Shown here: positions 5,655-7,200 of the stretch, one piece after another | How positions within the stretch are numbered: the stretch's first letter is position 1 | Layout of the letters: every line of letters begins with the position of its first letter | DNA from: CADAWZ01 sp045114665 | GTDB lineage: Bacteria > Vulcanimicrobiota > CADAWZ01 | Reading direction: 5' to 3' | DNA: 7,200 nt | Assembly: GCA_045114665.1 (NCBI GenBank) | Contig: JBGUKW010000216.1 | Location: forward strand, 1-7,200 | Translations under genes and position numbers: made by a program | The notes under the pieces: generated by a model | Told to the model about the DNA's origin: nothing | Seen by the model: only the letters and a program-made list of their open reading frames with translations | Database searches by the model: none

Positions 5655-6992
5655 GTTATAAACATATTTTAATAAACCATTAGCTGTCATCTTCTGTTCA
5701 AGTTCAAGCATTTTCCTGAGACCATCTCCATAAATTCTATCCTCATCTTTTGCTATCCTCATGTAATATTGAGTTTCACCAATACTTGATAAATATTTAT
5801 ATGAACACCATCTTGCAAAACCTTCTGAATATGCAAGACTTGGTCTCTGTTGATATCCAAAATGTGCCATACAAGCATGAGCTGATTCATGAACAAGAGT
5901 TGATAAAATTTGTAATCTTTCCATTCCCTTTTGAACTTTTATAGTATTCTTTCCATGACTATATATTCCTATTGGGTTTTGACCATAACTACGAGGAATG
6001 TCATCTGTTCGTGATTTATTCATAGTATCTCTCATTTCAGACATATCTGAAAATGATACATTTTGAGGAGGTACTGGAACATTAAGTCCTAAAGTTCCTC
6101 TCATAAAAGCACAAGCCTGAGCGAATAATTGTTGTAATTGTTCATCTGTAACAACAATATCTCTTGAACAATACTTACAAGTTAAATAACTGCCATTTCT
6201 TCCTCCCTCTCCTGGTGGAATTGGCAAACCACAAGTATTACAAGTGTCTTTATATTTTTCCTTACATTCTAAGCAATAAGGCTTATTATTACTAGTCCTA
6301 TAATATTCATATTGATATGATTCACCATTTGCCTTTTGCTCAGCATAATCACCAATACCCTTCCCACATACAGCACATTTTGCCTCAGATTTAAATCTAT
6401 TGTTTCCTGTAGCACACCTTGCACATGTGTAAATAAAATTGCCATATTGATCTTTTTCAGCTTTATATCCTGCTCCTTTTATCACTTGGTTACATTTTAC
6501 ACATTTAATCGTCTTACTAAGTCCACTCTGTTGAGCACAACCGACACAATAAACAACAGGCTTTCCATAACCATCTCGACCTTTTGCATACTGCTCAGTA
6601 GCTCCTATTTTTCGATGACATTTATCACAAGTCAATTCACCTTTTAAAACATCATTACCTTGTAATTTAGCAAGACAAGAAGCACAATAATAATTAGTAC
6701 CATCTGTACCGCCTTTTCCCCTAATTATTTGTCCACAAGTAGCACATTTATATATTTTAGCTTGTTGTGGTGGTTGTGCCTGTTGTTGAGGATTTCTCCC
6801 ATTCTGTTGCATATTGGAAAGTTTTATATAACAATTCCTACAGAGATACCCTCTCTCTGTTCTTGCTCCAACATTGCTATTGTTTAAAGCTGTTCCACAA
6901 TAGACACACTGTGGTCCCTGTGCCAAAACTGGCAATGTTTGAAAAAAGAACAAAAAAGCCAAGAAAAACAAAAAAATTAAACTCTTTTTCAT
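5631..6992 (-). CDS. Secreted LIM/DA1-like zinc metallopeptidase with four accessory zinc fingers
   Basis: A 453-residue protein with a signal peptide (1-24, hydrophobic core rich in Phe/Leu, ending PVLA/Q). Four CxxC...CxxC fingers follow at about 29-54, 83-106, 122-152 and 164-193; a Gln/Pro-rich linker (61-78) separates the first two. A LIM-like double finger (206-275: C206/209/240/243/251/254/272/275) precedes the peptidase domain, which has the sequence IGIYSHGKNTI, VQKGMERL, HESAH (368-372) and EGFARWC (E390 as third zinc ligand). The order and the spacing from HExxH to EG resemble plant DA1 peptidases, but the protein is exported and has no visible ubiquitin-interacting motif. First of the three peptidase genes; ATG 6992 has a strong SD, GGGAGGG, six bases upstream. 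A 39-base gap from the preceding small ORF suggests it is read from an upstream promoter. Target and activation are unknown. Confidence 0.87.
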   Translation of the reverse strand: MKKSLIFLFFLAFLFFFQTLPVLAQGPQCVYCGTALNNSNVGARTERGYLCRNCYIKLSNMQQNGRNPQQQAQPPQQAKIYKCATCGQIIRGKGGTDGTNYYCASCLAKLQGNDVLKGELTCDKCHRKIGATEQYAKGRDGYGKPVVYCVGCAQQSGLSKTIKCVKCNQVIKGAGYKAEKDQYGNFIYTCARCATGNNRFKSEAKCAVCGKGIGDYAEQKANGESYQYEYYRTSNNKPYCLECKEKYKDTCNTCGLPIPPGEGGRNGSYLTCKYCSRDIVVTDEQLQQLFAQACAFMRGTLGLNVPVPPQNVSFSDMSEMRDTMNKSRTDDIPRSYGQNPIGIYSHGKNTIKVQKGMERLQILSTLVHESAHACMAHFGYQQRPSLAYSEGFARWCSYKYLSSIGETQYYMRIAKDEDRIYGDGLRKMLELEQKMTANGLLKYVYNHSDFPEE

Positions 6993-6998
6993 ATATCA

Positions 6999-7005
6999 CC
7001 CTCCC
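6999..7005 (-). promoter_or_regulatory. Strong Shine-Dalgarno GGGAGGG of the first peptidase gene
   Basis: Seven purines complementary to the 16S rRNA tail, six bases before ATG 6992. It is much stronger than the GAGGAG used at the two internal junctions, so the first peptidase may be translated most. Confidence 0.6.
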
Positions 7006-7031
7006 TATATTTATAATTTATAGTTAAAAAT

Positions 7032-7187
7032 TTATCTCATTCCCAATCTTTTCATTTCTTGTTCTACCTGATAACTAACATATCTAACATTATGAAATTT
7101 TCTTCTTGTCAATCTACTATAAGCCATGTGTATTTTCACAAAGATACTTGTATTTTTTTTCAATCTAACTCTATATTCTTGTGGCAT
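7032..7187 (-). CDS. Small basic protein of unknown function (51 aa, or C-terminal part of a longer one)
   Basis: From ATG 7187 the frame gives MPQEYRVRLKKNTSIFVKIH, continuing to EMKRLGMR and a TAA at 7032. It is strongly basic, with repeated Arg/Lys clusters (RVRLKK, RLTRRK, EMKRLGMR), no signal peptide and no cysteine. I do not recognise a family. The frame stays open from the ATG to the right edge, so this may be a short complete gene (a GGGTG lies eight bases before the ATG) or the end of a larger protein. It ends 39 bases before the first peptidase gene and may be co-transcribed with it. Confidence 0.45.
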   Translation of the reverse strand: MPQEYRVRLKKNTSIFVKIHMAYSRLTRRKFHNVRYVSYQVEQEMKRLGMR

Positions 7188-7200
7188 AAATAAACACCCA

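Noticed and set aside
6336..6647. Plus-strand frame of 103 codons within the first peptidase
   Set aside because: It is antisense to the zinc-finger region; its Ser/Thr/Ile-rich composition is what reversed finger codons give.

Overview
The window is very AT-rich, and every recognisable gene lies on the minus strand with a good Shine-Dalgarno sequence. The base composition, the mostly AGA arginine codons and the presence of an AAA-ATPase-like (PF09820-type) gene suggest a low-GC anaerobe of the Fusobacteriota or Bacillota/spirochaete kind. No marker gene fixes the taxon, so this is a weak inference. Read on the minus strand (right to left), the window holds three transcription units.

(1) Right side, 7187-3243: a short basic ORF of unknown function, then three paralogous, tightly packed genes (6992-5631, 5627-4221, 4217-3243). 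Each encodes a Sec-exported protein with a signal peptide, a variable set of N-terminal CxxC...CxxC zinc-finger modules, one or two LIM-like double zinc fingers, and a C-terminal zincin peptidase domain with HES(A/G)H followed by a downstream EGFAxWC motif. This layout matches the LIM-insert plus DA1 peptidase architecture of plant DA1 proteins. The number of accessory fingers differs between paralogs (4, 2 and 1), the middle one has a tandemly duplicated finger plus a Gln-rich linker, and both gene junctions carry the same overlapping stop/SD/start arrangement. The unit ends at a probable intrinsic terminator (3051-3087).

(2) Middle, 2747-460: two paralogous GTPases, each with an Era/IRG-like G domain and a C-terminal DUF697-like hydrophobic domain. 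They probably form an operon that ends in a perfect 23-bp hairpin terminator at 400-450. The 495-bp intergenic region upstream contains two palindromes of the same design (GACA-N5-TGTC), which are candidate operators.

(3) Left edge, 196-1: the N-terminus of an AAA-ATPase-like protein, cut by the window end, with a good promoter (TTGTTT-17-TGTTATAAT). Its arginine codons differ from those of its neighbours.

The most interesting element is the array of three secreted LIM/DA1-type metallopeptidases. It looks like a locally amplified family of exported zinc-binding proteases whose N-terminal modules are diversifying while the catalytic domain is kept. The neighbouring DUF697 GTPase pair is also a tandem duplication. 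Any functional link between the two operons is only inferred from proximity.
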